Origin: Coenobita brevimanus | Lineage: Eukaryota > Arthropoda > Malacostraca > Decapoda > Coenobitidae | DNA: 64,000 nucleotides | Reading direction: 5' to 3' | NCBI GenBank assembly: GCA_032717465.1 | Contig: CM064715.1 | Span: forward strand, 35,565,546-35,629,545 | Shown: in pieces, positions 9,613-20,648 of the stretch | Layout of the letters: each line of letters opens with the position of its first letter | Numbering within the stretch: position 1 is the first letter of the stretch | The notes under the pieces: generated by a model | What the model was told of the DNA's origin: nothing | Seen by the model: the letters and a program-made list of their open reading frames with translations, nothing else | Database searches by the model: none | Made by a program: the position numbers and the translations under genes

Positions 9613-9993
9613 TCAACCCCGTAAGGGGTGGCCACAAACAAATGGCCTCCATGTCGCCCTGTTTCCCGCCATTTCACTGCCCTGCTCCCAGCTCACATCC
9701 CTCTCTCTCATATACCTCTCCACTCCATCCCTCCATCTCATCCTTGGTCTCCCCTTCCCTCTCCCCCCCTTCACCTCACTCACATACACTCTCCTCGTCA
9801 GTCTCTCACTCTCCACATGGCCAAACCACCTCAGTGTGTTTCTCCTAACGTTTCCTAACACATCCACATCCACACCACAGTGCTCTTTCACTTCCTCATT
9901 TGTCAGTTTGTCTCTCCATGTGACTCCACATGTTCCTCTCAGATAACTCATTTTCACTGTTTTCTTGACTTCTGTCCCTCCAACAAGGTCCAA
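9613..9993 (-). pseudogene. RTE-A2 fragment: C-terminal region of the polyprotein
   Basis: The translated fragment holds MSYLRGTCGVTWRDKLTNEE, then CGVDVDV, LRWFGHVE and GRGKGRPRMRWRDGVERYM. These are the conserved C-terminal motifs of the RTE-A polyprotein, also seen in the copies at 18, 38 and 48 kb. The role of this region is not established. Frameshifts separate it from the next fragment upstream. Confidence 0.8.
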
Positions 9994-9996
9994 GCT

Positions 9997-10263
9997 TCAC
10001 TTCCATACGTTAGAGTTTGGTATCACAATACTGTCATGTAGCAACTTTTTCACTTCCATACTAACTTCCTTGTTTCTTATCACTGCTTTCAAGGAATCAG
10101 CAACCTTTCTTCCTTGTTGTACACTTTCAAGCACTTCCCCCTCAAAACTTTCATCCTTACTGATCACACTACCCAGGTACTTAAACGCACTCACATTTTC
10201 TATTTCCTCCTCATCCAACCTCACTGTACATTCACTGACTTCACCTATCTCGAAGACCATCAC
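9997..10263 (-). pseudogene. RTE-A2 fragment: segment after the RT palm
   Basis: Shows TVRLDEEEIENVSAFKYLGS and KVADSLKAVIRNKE, the segment that follows the catalytic FADD block in this family. It is shifted in frame from its neighbours on both sides. Confidence 0.75.
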
Positions 10264-10559
10264 TTTTACTCTGCCCTACATTCACCTTTAGATTCCATTT
10301 CTTACACACTCTCCCAAACTCATCCACCAAGCCTTGCAGCTCCCCATCCGCCTTCGTTTAACAACACAGTATCATCTGCAAACAACAGTACAGGGAGTTT
10401 CCAAAAACTGCCCTCTCTCACTATGGCCTCTCCAACATCCACTGCCCTACCTTGTATCTCTTTTATTACCCCATCCATATACAGATTGAAGAACCATAGA
10501 AACGTGACACATCCGTTTCAATCCAACCTTCAAATAGAAAAATTCACTCAGTTCACTGT
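10264..10559 (-). pseudogene. RTE-A2 fragment: RT catalytic palm, frameshifted
   Basis: The minus strand across frames follows the GLKQGCVMSPWLFN and FADDTVL blocks of the other copies. The corresponding DNA lies at about 10360-10390 (FADD) and 10490-10530, but no long open frame survives. Confidence 0.6.
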
Positions 10560-11114
10560 TCATAAGCACTGCAGCCTTAGCATCATCATTATATTCTTCA
10601 CGGCCTTCAGCAACTTCCCATGTACTCCATATATTCTTAATACTTTCCACAATCCTTGTCTATCCACCCTGTCATATGCCATCTCCAAATCCATGAAGGA
10701 CGCATACAACTTTCCTTTCTCTAGAAACTTTTCCATTAAAGATCTAAGAATGAATATCTGATCTACAAAACCTCTTCCCTTCCTAAAACCACCTTGTTCT
10801 TCTCCAACTAATGCCTCTGTTCTTTCTCTAACTCTGTCAATAAGTATCCTACCATATACTTTTTCTATTTCTCTAAGACGATAAATGCCCCTATGATTAT
10901 CACATACTTCTTTTTCCCCTTTTCCTTTGTACAAGGGAATAATTATACCTGACTTCCAATCCTCCGGGACTCTACCTTCCTCCCAGGCCAATCTGCTCAT
11001 CTTCCACATCCATTCTGCTATCTCTCCCCCATGCTTCAGCATTTCACCACACACTCCATCAATTCCTGGGACTTTCTCCATTTTAACTTTCTTCATTGAT
11101 TCCACAACTTCCAT
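10560..11114 (-). pseudogene. RTE-A2 fragment: reverse transcriptase N-terminal half
   Basis: Contains GIDGVCGEMLKHGGEIAEWM, VPEDWKSGIIIPLYKGKGE, GRILIDRVRERTE, GEEQGGFRKGRGFVDQIF and FMDLEMAYDRVDRQGLWKVL. These correspond to RT fingers and palm; the first catalytic Asp (FMD) is kept. The frame is lost after KNIMM. Confidence 0.85.
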
Positions 11115-11458
11115 CTACTGATTTCTTCCTGTCTTCTCACCTCCCTTCGTCTCCTAGCCATTCCTCAGCCACTTACACAAGCATTACATTCATTCCGTAT
11201 GTTCAACATTTCCTTAAATTGTTCGCTCCATCTGCTCACTTTTTCTCCCTACTCTACTAGTAATCTACCACTTTTATCTTTCACTCCCCAACTAACTTCT
11301 TTGGCACCCTGTCTAACTCTCTTTATTTCTTTCCAGAACCTTTTCTTACATTCCCTCCACTTTACACTCAAATTCCTTCCAAATTCCTTATCCACTTTCT
11401 TCTTACTCTCTCTTACTGATCTTTTCACCTCTCTTTTCCTTTCTATATATATCTGTCG

Positions 11459-11668
11459 TCAGTCTCTTAACTTCTTCCACGCCCTGTTTCTCATCCACTC
11501 ACTATATGCTTTCTTCTTTTGTGCCACAGCCTCTCTTACCTCTTCAGTCCATTTCCACCATGCTGTTCTCTGCACCCTCTTTCGTCTTCTCTTCACCCCA
11601 CACACCACCTCACATGCTGCACAGATTTCTTCTGTGAATATCTTGCACACACCTTCCACGCCTCCCAT
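11459..11668 (-). pseudogene. RTE-A2 fragment: linker between endonuclease and RT
   Basis: Shows CKIFTEEICAACEVVCGVKR and VREAVAQKKKAYSEWM, matching the linker of the copies at 19.3 kb and 50.5 kb. The basic, lysine- and arginine-rich linker is typical of the family. Confidence 0.75.
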
Positions 11669-11800
11669 CTACTCTAAATCATATTTATCCATTCGCTCCT
11701 CCACTTCCCTCTTATATTCTGCCTGTTTTCCATCCTCTTGTAACCTTTCCACCCTCCTTGTATGCACTACTTCTTCCTGTTATTCCCTTCTTCTATTTCT

Positions 11801-12295
11801 TCATTTCATTTGGACCTTGATTCTGGTGGTGGTCAGGAGGTCCACTCCCCAGCCTCTATATACTCCTGCATCCATTACACACCTTCTCATCCTGTCATCC
11901 ACACACACATAATCAGTCATTGCCTTTCGTTCATTCAGTTCACCATCCACCCTTCTCATCACTCGCCACGTATACCTGTAGATCATTTTGTGCCTGAAGA
12001 GGGCATTGGCTATCACCATCCCCCTCCCGGCACTAATGTCCACTAAAGCGCTGCCGTTCTCATCCATCTCTGCAGGCACACCCCACTCACCAACTACTCC
12101 ATCCACTTTCACATTTCCTGCTTTTCCATTCATATCTCCAACCAAAAACACTCTCTTATTCCTTTCAAACCTTTCCATGCATGCTTCCACATTTGTCCAG
12201 AACTCTTTTTTCACCCTTCTTGCACGATCTTGCATTAGCTCATACACGCACACAATCGTCCACATTTGTAGTTCAATTTTCAATCTTACCCACAC
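11801..12295 (-). pseudogene. RTE-A2 fragment: AP-type endonuclease domain
   Basis: Contains FLVGDMNGKAGNVKVDGVVG (catalytic D and N in GDMNG), HKMIYRYTWRVMRR and TDYVCVDDRM. The N-terminal part of the domain (GTWNVRG, LTETKW in RTE-A1) lies at about 12430-12550 in other frames. The final SDHH motif is damaged. Confidence 0.8.
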
Positions 12296-12554
12296 AATCC
12301 TTGAGCCAAATGATCCATACTCTCTTATATCTTCTTTTCATCTGTTACTCACAACAATACACACTCCTTCTTTTGCCCTCTCATTCTCGCCTACTCCCCC
12401 GCATACACCCCATCCATACTTCCGTTCTCTCACCCTCTCACTTCACCATTTTCAGTTAATTCACATACATCCACTTTCGCACCCTCAAGCACCTGGACAG
12501 TCTCTGTTTCTTTCACCTCATCATTTGCACCCTTTACATTCCATCGATTACAGT

Positions 12555-12562
12555 ATCGATAC
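12555..12562. repeat. Right target-site duplication of RTE-A2
   Basis: ATCGATAC, identical to 9579-9586. Confidence 0.7.
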
Positions 12563-14227
12563 AAACAGTATAAATAACATCCGAGGAAATATTGGCATGG
12601 CCTATGCGGAAATGAAATGAAGAAGAGTGCTGTGATGCCGCCGAAAGTGACCATAGTAGGCCTGAGTGTGGTTCATGACTAAATTTGTCTACACCCAGGT
12701 GATTTTGTTGAGCTTAAAGAAGATACATCGAATCAGCAGATTATTGACCTTAAAGGAGATACTTCAAATTAAAGGAGTTAAGCATAGTTTCCAATAACCT
12801 TCTACTACACACCCTTCCTCAGCTGAATAAAATCACTTGATGGTGGTCAGATGGAACTGAAATTATATCACTGAATTGATTTGTTTGTCTAAAGCAAATT
12901 TCTTTCGCTTCTTTGAAGGATAAAGAAAAATTTGAGTTGAAATATTTGGGGAGGAGGTTTGGTTAGGATAATAATGGCTTAGAGGTGAGTGAGTGATCTA
13001 TGTGAAGAGTATGAACCCCATGAAAGGTTTCTAGAGTGCTGTGGACCTTAAGTTGTTTGTACTTGTTCACGGTAAGCTGGTCACTGTCTTTTTTTCTTTT
13101 TTTCTTTTTTTTTGGTGTACGTTGAGTAGAGGCTGTTCCTTGAGATGGGTGTCTTGCATCATACTTAGTTTGGTTCTAAAGTTATTAAAGTGTTGAGTAT
13201 GGGAGAGTTGAAAAGGATGAGTAATATATGGTTTGGAAAAATGTCAAATGGCTTATGACCAAAAGTCCATAATGGGACAGTTTCACCTGGTTCGACTAAG
13301 AGTAGATATCGTTTTGCACAAGGTGGCGGCACAAATAGCTAACGATTGAGCAGTGGCTCTGCCTGAAGGTGAGTTTCCTTGTGACCACTACAGGGTTGAA
13401 TAGGTGATTTTCGAGCTGAGCACTGTTCCAAGCTGGGATCAGCTTTCCCTACGTGAATTGCCAAGTACTGTATACGGACTCAGAGATTTCATAATTATTG
13501 TCTTAAGAATACTGTACACTCGCTGTGACTTCCACTGTGTGGTCTGGATTCAGAACAGCAAAGAGGAATCTGGTTAGATAATTATGTACTAGCCGTCTCT
13601 GGTGTTCGTCACATCACCACCTACCTACTTGACTGCTATGTGTTCCACAGGGTCTGAGTTATTTGACCAGTCTTTGTGCAAGGTGCTGTCTGTGTGGCAT
13701 GTGATTACCTGGGGATGATGTTGAGCTCTTCTGGCATCCAGTACGTGTCACAAAATATATGATGACGTTTATTCTGGCCAAGTTGATGCCGTTGTCTGGG
13801 TACAGTAAGAGTGCAATTTTGAGACCTTCCTTAAAGATAAGGTTTTTCCTCGTACCTCTGCTCATTTTCCTGATCCTGTCGGTGCTTGCATGCATGCCAT
13901 GTTAGTCTTCACTGCTACATTACCAGCTGTGTTTGTTTAAACCAGCATAGTCAAAATATTTACTGTTAGATCCTGTCAGCTGCCCTGAAAGAGCCAAAAA
14001 GCACTTTTAGAAAAACTCAAGAGCAGTTTTCAAAAGTTAACATTGTATTCATAAAAGATATTAAGGTGTTTATAAAGATATCTCAGCAGAAGATTCTTTG
14101 GATATGAGACTCAGATCTCTGGGAATCATATAGGAAGTTCATAGAAAGACATCTGTAATTGTCCTGGAGGCTCTAGGAAGGCTCCATAGGGCTCATTTTA
14201 GAACGATTACTCAGTAACTCATGGACA
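12563..14227. other. Non-coding stretch, no gene seen
   Basis: No open frame here has recognisable protein motifs. A diverged inverted repeat of about 22 bases pairs 12698-12720 (CAGGTGATTTTGTTGAGC) with 12826-12848 (AGCTGAATAAAATCACTTGA) and might be a small MITE. A T-rich run lies at about 13088-13113. Confidence 0.5.
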
Positions 14228-14267
14228 TTGGCTCCTGTAGGCCGACCACTAAGAGGGTTTAACAGTT

Positions 14268-14700
14268 TTGATGGAGACCGTTATAGTACTTGCTGTTCCA
14301 GAGTTGATAGTTGTGGTATTGATAATAGTTGTGATGGTGGTGACAGTTGTAGTGGTGACAGCTATGATGGTGACAGCTGTAATGTTGATGGTTGTGGTGA
14401 TGACAATTGCACTGGTGACAGTTGTGGTGGTGACAATTATTGTGGCGGTGACATTTGTGGTACTGATAGTTGTCATGGTGTTTGCATTTATGGCAATGAA
14501 AGTTGTGTTGGTGATGATAAATTTGATTTCGGTTGTTGTAATGTTGATGGTTATGACGTGGATAGCCGCTTTGATGGTTACAGTTGTGGGCTTCATAGTA
14601 ACGGTGGTAGTAGTTATGAGGTTGATAGTTGTTGTGGTAACAGTTATGAGGTTGAGATATGGTGGTGACAGCTGTGAGGTTGATGGTTGTATTACTGACG
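14268..14700. repeat. GATGGTGACAGTTGT-type minisatellite
   Basis: Imperfect repeats of about 15-18 bases built on GGTGACAGTTGTGGTGAT. The three-base periodicity keeps frames open on both strands (Cys-Gly-Asp-Asp-Ser-rich on plus; Thr-Ile-Val-rich in others). Such composition follows the repeat, and no signal peptide or other domain accompanies it, so I do not call a gene. Confidence 0.8.
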
Positions 14701-14719
14701 ATTGAGGTGTTCTTGATGA

Positions 14720-15220
14720 TGAATGGGTGATTTTAGTGGAAGGGGGAACTAAAAATATCTCGCTACATAGCGAATGGTGCTTATCTGATGGTTAACCTGG
14801 TAGTCCGCCAGCCCATTCCTAAAAGGTACCTAATTTTTGAGTGACTACAATTGACTGGCTTGAAAAATTCAAGTAGCACCGCACTTGTAGGGATAATAAT
14901 CATAGGAGTTGTGATTTCAAGAAGTGGTGAGGTTATCAGATATTAATTATTTTAGTAGTGTACCCTATAATTCTAAAAGTTACAGCACTGAAATTAGGGG
15001 TAGGGGTAATTATAGAGATATTATTTTTGTCTGTGTAGAAAATAGGTACCTAGACTCTACACAAATGCCACCATAATGTTTGTATGTAATGCTGTTATCA
15101 TGCTTAAGCTTCTTTGAAACCTACATATTTTTTTTTTATAAAAAAGTGTACCCTTTACAACTATAAATTAGAAGAAAAATGTGTAAATTCGAAATGAACA
15201 AGCATCAGAACAAGCATCAG
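14720..15220. other. Non-coding stretch, no gene seen
   Basis: AT-rich DNA. Just before the foldback element the 12-mer AACAAGCATCAG occurs twice in tandem (about 15197-15220). A diverged version appears on the far side of the element in inverted orientation, so the element may extend this far. Confidence 0.5.
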
Positions 15221-15481
15221 AACTTTGGCAGTGCATGTTTGAGACCCCGACCTAATTTGTAAAATTATGCTTTTGTACCAGATGTGTATGATTAAGGCAT
15301 TTATAAGAGTAAATGTAGGGTAAACTTAGCTAAAATCGTCAGAGGCATGTAGCGAGGCTAGCTTCGGTCACGATACAAGCCCCGCCCACAATTCGGAACG
15401 TGACGTCGGTGTGACGTAGTAGTAATCACCGACGCAAGTGGCATTTCTATCTTTCTAACCCCCCCCCCACATACTGTACTT

Positions 15482-15521
<40 letters not shown>

Positions 15522-15848
15522 CGAAGTAATATTTCACCCCTACTACAGATTCAGTATGGCCGCAGCTCAGAAATATGAGTAACCCTGAGGCATTGAATCT
15601 GAAGCAGCTTACATAAAGACAGAACTGCCACTTTCGTCGGTGATTACTACTACGTCACACCGACGTCACGTTCCGAATTGTGGGCGGGGCTTGTATCGTG
15701 ACCGAAGCTAGCCTCGCTACATGCCTCTGACGATTTTAGCTAAGTTTACCCTACATTTACTCTTATAAATGCCTTAATCATACACATCTGGTACAAAAGC
15801 ATAATTTTACAAATTAGGTCGGGGTCTCAAACATGCACTGCCAAAGTT
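15221..15848. mobile_element. Foldback element or long-TIR MITE with near-identical arms
   Basis: The left arm, 15221 to about 15457, is repeated in inverted orientation at about 15616-15848. The outer 215 bases or so appear identical: both arms start AACTTTGGCAGTGCATG and contain GACCCCGACCTAATTTG, GCGAGGCTAGCTTCGG and GACGTCGGTGTGACGTAG. Only the innermost 20 bases differ. The loop of about 160 bases holds a C run and a (TC)n(CA)n microsatellite. No coding capacity, so it would need a transposase in trans. A clear target-site duplication was not found. The near-perfect arms suggest recent insertion, gene conversion or an assembly artefact. Confidence 0.85.
15482..15521. repeat. (TC)n(CA)n microsatellite in the foldback loop
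   Basis: About ten TC units followed by ten CA units. Confidence 0.95.
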
Positions 15849-16094
15849 AAATCCTTGTCCGACGCTTTGTTGAGAAGTTATTTAAAAAAAAACAGTTGGA
15901 CACTGCCCCTGAAATCCCTAGTAGGTTATCGACACAATTTTCAGTCATCGGATTCATGCAAAACCTGATTTTAGCAAACAGATTGATATTTCAAACTCTT
16001 AGTGTGTCTAATAATGTATCAGTCTGTGCTTTATCAAATATAAGGCAGTTCTACAGAATGTGTGCAATACCTAATCAGTTTCAGTGACCGTATA
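15849..16094. other. Short non-coding spacer
   Basis: No recognisable feature. Confidence 0.4.
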
Positions 16095-17240
16095 TTATGA
16101 ATGATAGTCTACTCTTTTCACACAACTTTCATAGTCACAGTGAAAGGCGTCAGTGCACACTATGTCATATTTCTTGCACTGACACCTTCGTGTCCCACAG
16201 TCTATCCTACATTTGGACTCTGCAAAAATAAGTACTGCCTCTGGTGCAGGTGATGCGTCATTCTTCTTGATATAACTGCTGCATTTCATCTTTCATCCAT
16301 CCATTGACTTCAGTTGGTGGTAACTCGAGATACTAATCTGTAACATGTACCCAGATGAAAGTTTGGTAATTCAGACTTTTTAGATGCTGCTTGAATGCAT
16401 TCATAGTAAGTTGTAGTTTGTTACTAGAGTAGTTCTTTGCAAATAACTCATATATAATATCTTACACTGTCCTGAGATTCGGCATATCTCCCACAGTACA
16501 AAAGTGACACTAGAGATGTAGAGTTAATCTCTGCTTGATCTTCCACTTCAGATGCATTTTCCCTCATCGGTTTTAGCCCATCTACCAGCTCTGGGTGGAT
16601 GGAAACCATTTTCATCCCGCTGAAGGCACTGAATCACAACCACTGAGTGCAAGGAAAGCTAGGAGAATGAAGAACATGTCTTCTCCCAATTCCTTGGCAT
16701 CCTGATGCATGGGAATATGCCTCTTCTTCTTAGCTACCCCAGTCTTGAAATATAGCTCTTGAAACCCCAAGGAAAGACAATACATGGGGCACATGGCAAC
16801 AGCAACAGAGTCAATGCGCCATAACAAAACTCTCTTGATACATTTCGGTTATACCACGTGAGATATATGCAGAAACATTCTCTGGTCAGCTTCTTCATGG
16901 TCTGACCTTAACTCATAACAGCTTCATGATGGCCATATGTTAAACGCACAGCCAAAGTAGGATAATGGAAACCAGCAGAAGGTTGGACTTCATTTCCAGG
17001 ATGAAAATTCTCTTCACATTGTTTGATCCAGTCAGTGAGAAGGTGAGCTATATTTGCTTTGTTCTTTGGATATGAGAGTATTATCTACCTTTGTTTGGGT
17101 ATGGGAGTCACACGAGTAGGTTTACTAACATTCTGCATCTGAATATTACCTCTACTTGATCTCTCACCACTGTTTATAGAATCCATGTTCACATAGCTGT
17201 CTTCAACTACTGCTGTGTATTTGCAGTTCAGGAACAAATA
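16095..17240 (-). pseudogene. Decayed mobile-element-type gene (TGCD and Cys-rich C-terminal motifs)
   Basis: Two minus-strand fragments belong together. The upstream one (16612-16827) reads IDSVAVAMCPMY, ELYFKTGV, KKRHIPMHQ, KELGED, then LAFLALSGCDSV. The downstream one (16095-16289) reads PAPEAVLIFAESKCRIDCG, TRRCQCKKYDIVCTDAFHC. I recognise this pair from repetitive arthropod and mollusc proteins: a central HALTGCDTTSAF-like motif, then a Cys-rich CXC-type end with a PAPE lead-in. Those proteins are of unclear function but behave like mobile-element genes. Sequence from about 16830 to 17240 probably holds more of the N-terminal part, too broken to read with confidence. Stops and frameshifts show the copy is dead. 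Confidence 0.55.
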
Positions 17241-17366
17241 TACAACATTGAAAATCAGATTTGGTGTAATATAGCATATGTAATTTAGAGCTTATACAAG
17301 TTGCATTGTAACACTGATTTTTAAAATATTTTAGAATATGATCATAGCAATGTTACCTGTAGGCCA

Positions 17367-18148
<782 letters not shown>

Positions 18149-18155
18149 ACTAGGC
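18149..18155. repeat. Left target-site duplication of RTE-A1
   Basis: ACTAGGC, repeated at 21338-21344. Confidence 0.65.
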
Positions 18156-18314
18156 CCACCCCTGGGAGTAGGGGGGTTTCAAGAATACTCCCCCAGTATC
18201 CCTGCTTGTCGTACGAGGCTACTAAAAGGGTTGGTGGTGGGTTAGTGCCCCACCCCGTAAAAAGAACTAACTAAAAAAGCGAACAAAGCGCCTCGGACCC
18301 GGACGGACCATACG

Positions 18315-19325
18315 TTGACGACTAAGGAACGGACGAAGGACATTCTTAGGGTGGGAACGTGGAATGTGAGGGGAGTGAATGATGAAGTGAAAGAGAGAGA
18401 GATTGTTCAGGTGCTTGAGGATGCAAAAGTGGATATATGTGGATTGACTGAAACTAAATGGAAAGGTGAAAGGCTGAGAGAATGGAAATATGGTTTAGGT
18501 ATATGTGCTGGAGTCAATGAAAATGAGAGGGCAAGAGAGAGAGTATGTCTGATGATAAGAAAGAAGTGGAAGGAGAATATAAGGGAGTATGGAACAGTGG
18601 GTGCAAGGATTGTATGGGTGAGGATGAAAGTAGATATACAAGCGTGGGCGATTGTATGTGTGTATGCCCCAACAGAGGATCGAGTGGCAAGAGTGAAAGA
18701 TGAGTTTTGGGCGAGTGTAGAAGCGTGTATGGACAAGTTTGAGAGGAGCGAGAGAGTGCTGTTGATTGAAGACATGAATGGCAAAGTTGGGAATGTACGA
18801 GTGGATGGAGTGGTTGGTCAGTGGGGTGTGCCAGCTGACGTAGATGGGAATGGAAGTGCTTTGGTGGACATCTGTGCTTGTAAGGGGTTGGCAATAGCCA
18901 ACACCTACTTTCGGCATAAGATGATCCACCGGTATACATGGAGAGTAATGAGGAGGATGGATGGTGAACTTGTTGAGCGAAAGGCAATGATAGACTACGT
19001 GTGTGTGGATGAGCGAATGAGAAGACAAGTGTTGGATGCAAGAGTGTGGAGAGGGTGGGGGAATGGAGTCTCGGACCATCACTTAGTGATGGCCAAGGTA
19101 GAGCTGCAAAGAAAGTGGTTGAGGAGGCGAAGGGGAAGACAGGAGGAAGCAACTCCTGTGAGAAGAGTGGGGAAATTGCAAGATAGTGAGAAAATGACAG
19201 AGTATAAGAGCATAGTGGAAGAAAGATTGGGAAGGTATGAGCTAGAGCAGATGGAAGGGGTGGAAGACGTATGTAAGATATTCACGGAAGAGATAGGCCA
19301 GCGTGTGAGGCGGTTTGTGGAGTGA
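18315..19325 (+). pseudogene. RTE-A1 endonuclease domain and start of linker
   Basis: An open frame of 336 codons with an AP-type endonuclease. GTWNVRG (N17), LTETKW (E46), VYAPTED, EDMNGKVGN (D153, N155), HRYTWR, IDYVCV and VSDHHLV (D254, H255) are all present, numbered from the frame opening at 18315. That opening is a TTG, and the first in-frame ATG lies at about residue 80, inside the domain. This copy therefore has no normal start, unless translation begins at a non-AUG codon or the original start was lost. The family consensus GDMNG is EDMNG here. A frameshift ends the frame at 19325. Confidence 0.8.
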
Positions 19326-19810
19326 GGAGGAGATGCAAGGGTGTGCAAGGGACAGCATGGTGGAATGATGAGGTGAAACGAGCTGTGGAACAAAAGAAGA
19401 AGACATATAGTGAATGGTTAGCGAGTAGAGGTAGGGGAGAAGATAAGAGAGAGAAGAGAGAGGTATATGTGAGCAGGAGAAGGGAGGTTAAGAGACTGGT
19501 GAAGGAGAGTAAAAAGAAAGTGGATGAAGAGTTTGGGAGGAATCTGAGTGTGAAATGGAGGGAGAGTAAGAAATTGTTTTGGAAGAAGGTAAAGAAAGAA
19601 AGGCAGTGTGAAAGGGGAAATAGTAGGGGAGTGAAAGATAAGAATAATAGATTATTGGTGGAGAAGAGAGAGAAACTGAGGAGATGGAAGGAGCACTTTG
19701 AGGATTTGTTGAATGTGGAGAGTGAGAGCAGTGCGAGTATAAGTGGTTGGGGAATGGCTGGGAGAAGAAGAGGTGAGAGGAGGGAGGAAGAGATCAGTAG
19801 GGCGGAATAG
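19322..19810 (+). pseudogene. RTE-A1 linker region
   Basis: Very basic segment with AWWNDEVKRAVEQKKKTYSE, KRLVKESKKKVDEEFGRNLS and WKEHFEDLLNVE, ending in EEEISRAE before a stop. It continues the endonuclease frame after a frameshift and joins the RT at 19810. The same motifs occur at 11459-11668 and 49959-50709. Confidence 0.8.
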
Positions 19811-20019
19811 TGGAAGCGATGAAGAATATTAAGTTGGGAAAGTCCCCAGGAATTGATGGAGTGTGTGGCGAAATGCTTAGGTATGGGAGTGAGATTGTTG
19901 TGGAGTGGATATGGAAGCTGTGTAGATTGGCTTGGGAAGAGGGAAGGGTTCCAGCGGACTGGAAATCAGGTATAATTGTTCCTTTATACAAAGGAAAAGG
20001 AGAGAGAAGTATGTGGTAA
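19810..20019 (+). pseudogene. RTE-A1 reverse transcriptase, N-terminal fragment
   Basis: Reads KSPGIDGVCGEMLRYG, RLAWEEGRVPADWKSGIIVP and LYKGKGE, the RT fingers. It ends by frameshift at about 20010 and continues in the overlapping next frame. Confidence 0.8.
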
Positions 20020-20332
20020 CCATAGGGGTATTTGCCTACTTAGTGTGACTGGTAAAATATATGGTAGAATACTCATTGATAGGGTTAGGCATATGACAGA
20101 GGAGCTAGTTGGAGAAGAACAAGGGGGATTTAGGAAGGGAAAAGGGTGTGTAGATCAGATATTTGTTCTAAGATGTTTAGTGCAGAAGTATCTAGAGAAG
20201 GGAAGGAAAGTGTATGCTGCCTTCATGGACTTGGAGAAAGCTTATGACAGAATAGATAGGCAAGGTATTAAGAATATATGGAGTGGAGGGGAAATTGTTG
20301 AGTGCTGTGAAGAGTATGTACGAGGGAGCTAG
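19976..20332 (+). pseudogene. RTE-A1 reverse transcriptase, middle fragment
   Basis: Shows NHRGICLLSVTGKIYGRILI, ELVGEEQGGFRKGKGCVDQI and FMDLEKAYDRIDRQG (first catalytic Asp present). A short deletion relative to RTE-A2 follows (the LWKVL block is missing), and the frame is lost. Confidence 0.8.
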
Positions 20333-20621
20333 GGTTACGGTGCGAGTGGATAGTGAGATAAGTGAGTTCTTTGATCTCAATGTGGGACTGAAACAGGGTT
20401 GTGTGATGTCTCCATGGCTGTTTAATATATACATGGATGGGGTTGTAAAGGAGGTGCAGGGTAGGGCAGTGGATGTGGGGGTGGCTCTAATAAATGAGGG
20501 TGAGATTTGGAAGCTTCCGGTGTTCCTGTTTGCTGATGATACAGTACTTTTGAGTGAAGATGAATGGGAGTGGCAAGGTTTGGTGAATGAATCTGGGACA
20601 TGTGTAGGAGGAGGAATCTAA
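20283..20621 (+). pseudogene. RTE-A1 reverse transcriptase, catalytic FADD fragment
   Basis: Shows ISEFFDLNVGLKQGCVMSPW, LFNIYMDGVVKEVQG and FLFADDTVLLSED. The FADD catalytic pair is intact. A stop follows CVGGGI. Confidence 0.8.
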
Positions 20622-20648
20622 AAGTTAATGTAAACAAAAGTTAAAGTT

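Larger units (their letters stand above)
9587..12554 (-). mobile_element. RTE-like LINE copy RTE-A2, 5' truncated
   Basis: A reverse-strand copy of the family whose longest member is at 18156-21337. Its 3' end lies at the left with a (TAGA)n-type tail (TATCTATCTATC on the plus strand) next to TTGCCAGACGCC. Its 5' end stops at the start of the endonuclease domain, so the leader is lost. The 8-base duplication ATCGATAC flanks both ends. Many frameshifts divide the coding region. Confidence 0.85.

Noticed and set aside
9965..12620. Long plus-strand frames (up to 237 codons) across 10-12.6 kb and 49-50.7 kb
   Set aside because: Antisense of RTE-A copies, whose real protein motifs are all on the minus strand.
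14228..14705. Cys-Gly-Asp-rich frame that looks like a secreted repeat protein
   Set aside because: The minisatellite keeps several frames open on both strands. There is no signal peptide, no conserved cysteine spacing and no flanking coding signal.
18407..19152. Minus-strand frames of 195-212 codons under RTE-A1
   Set aside because: Antisense shadows of the endonuclease domain.
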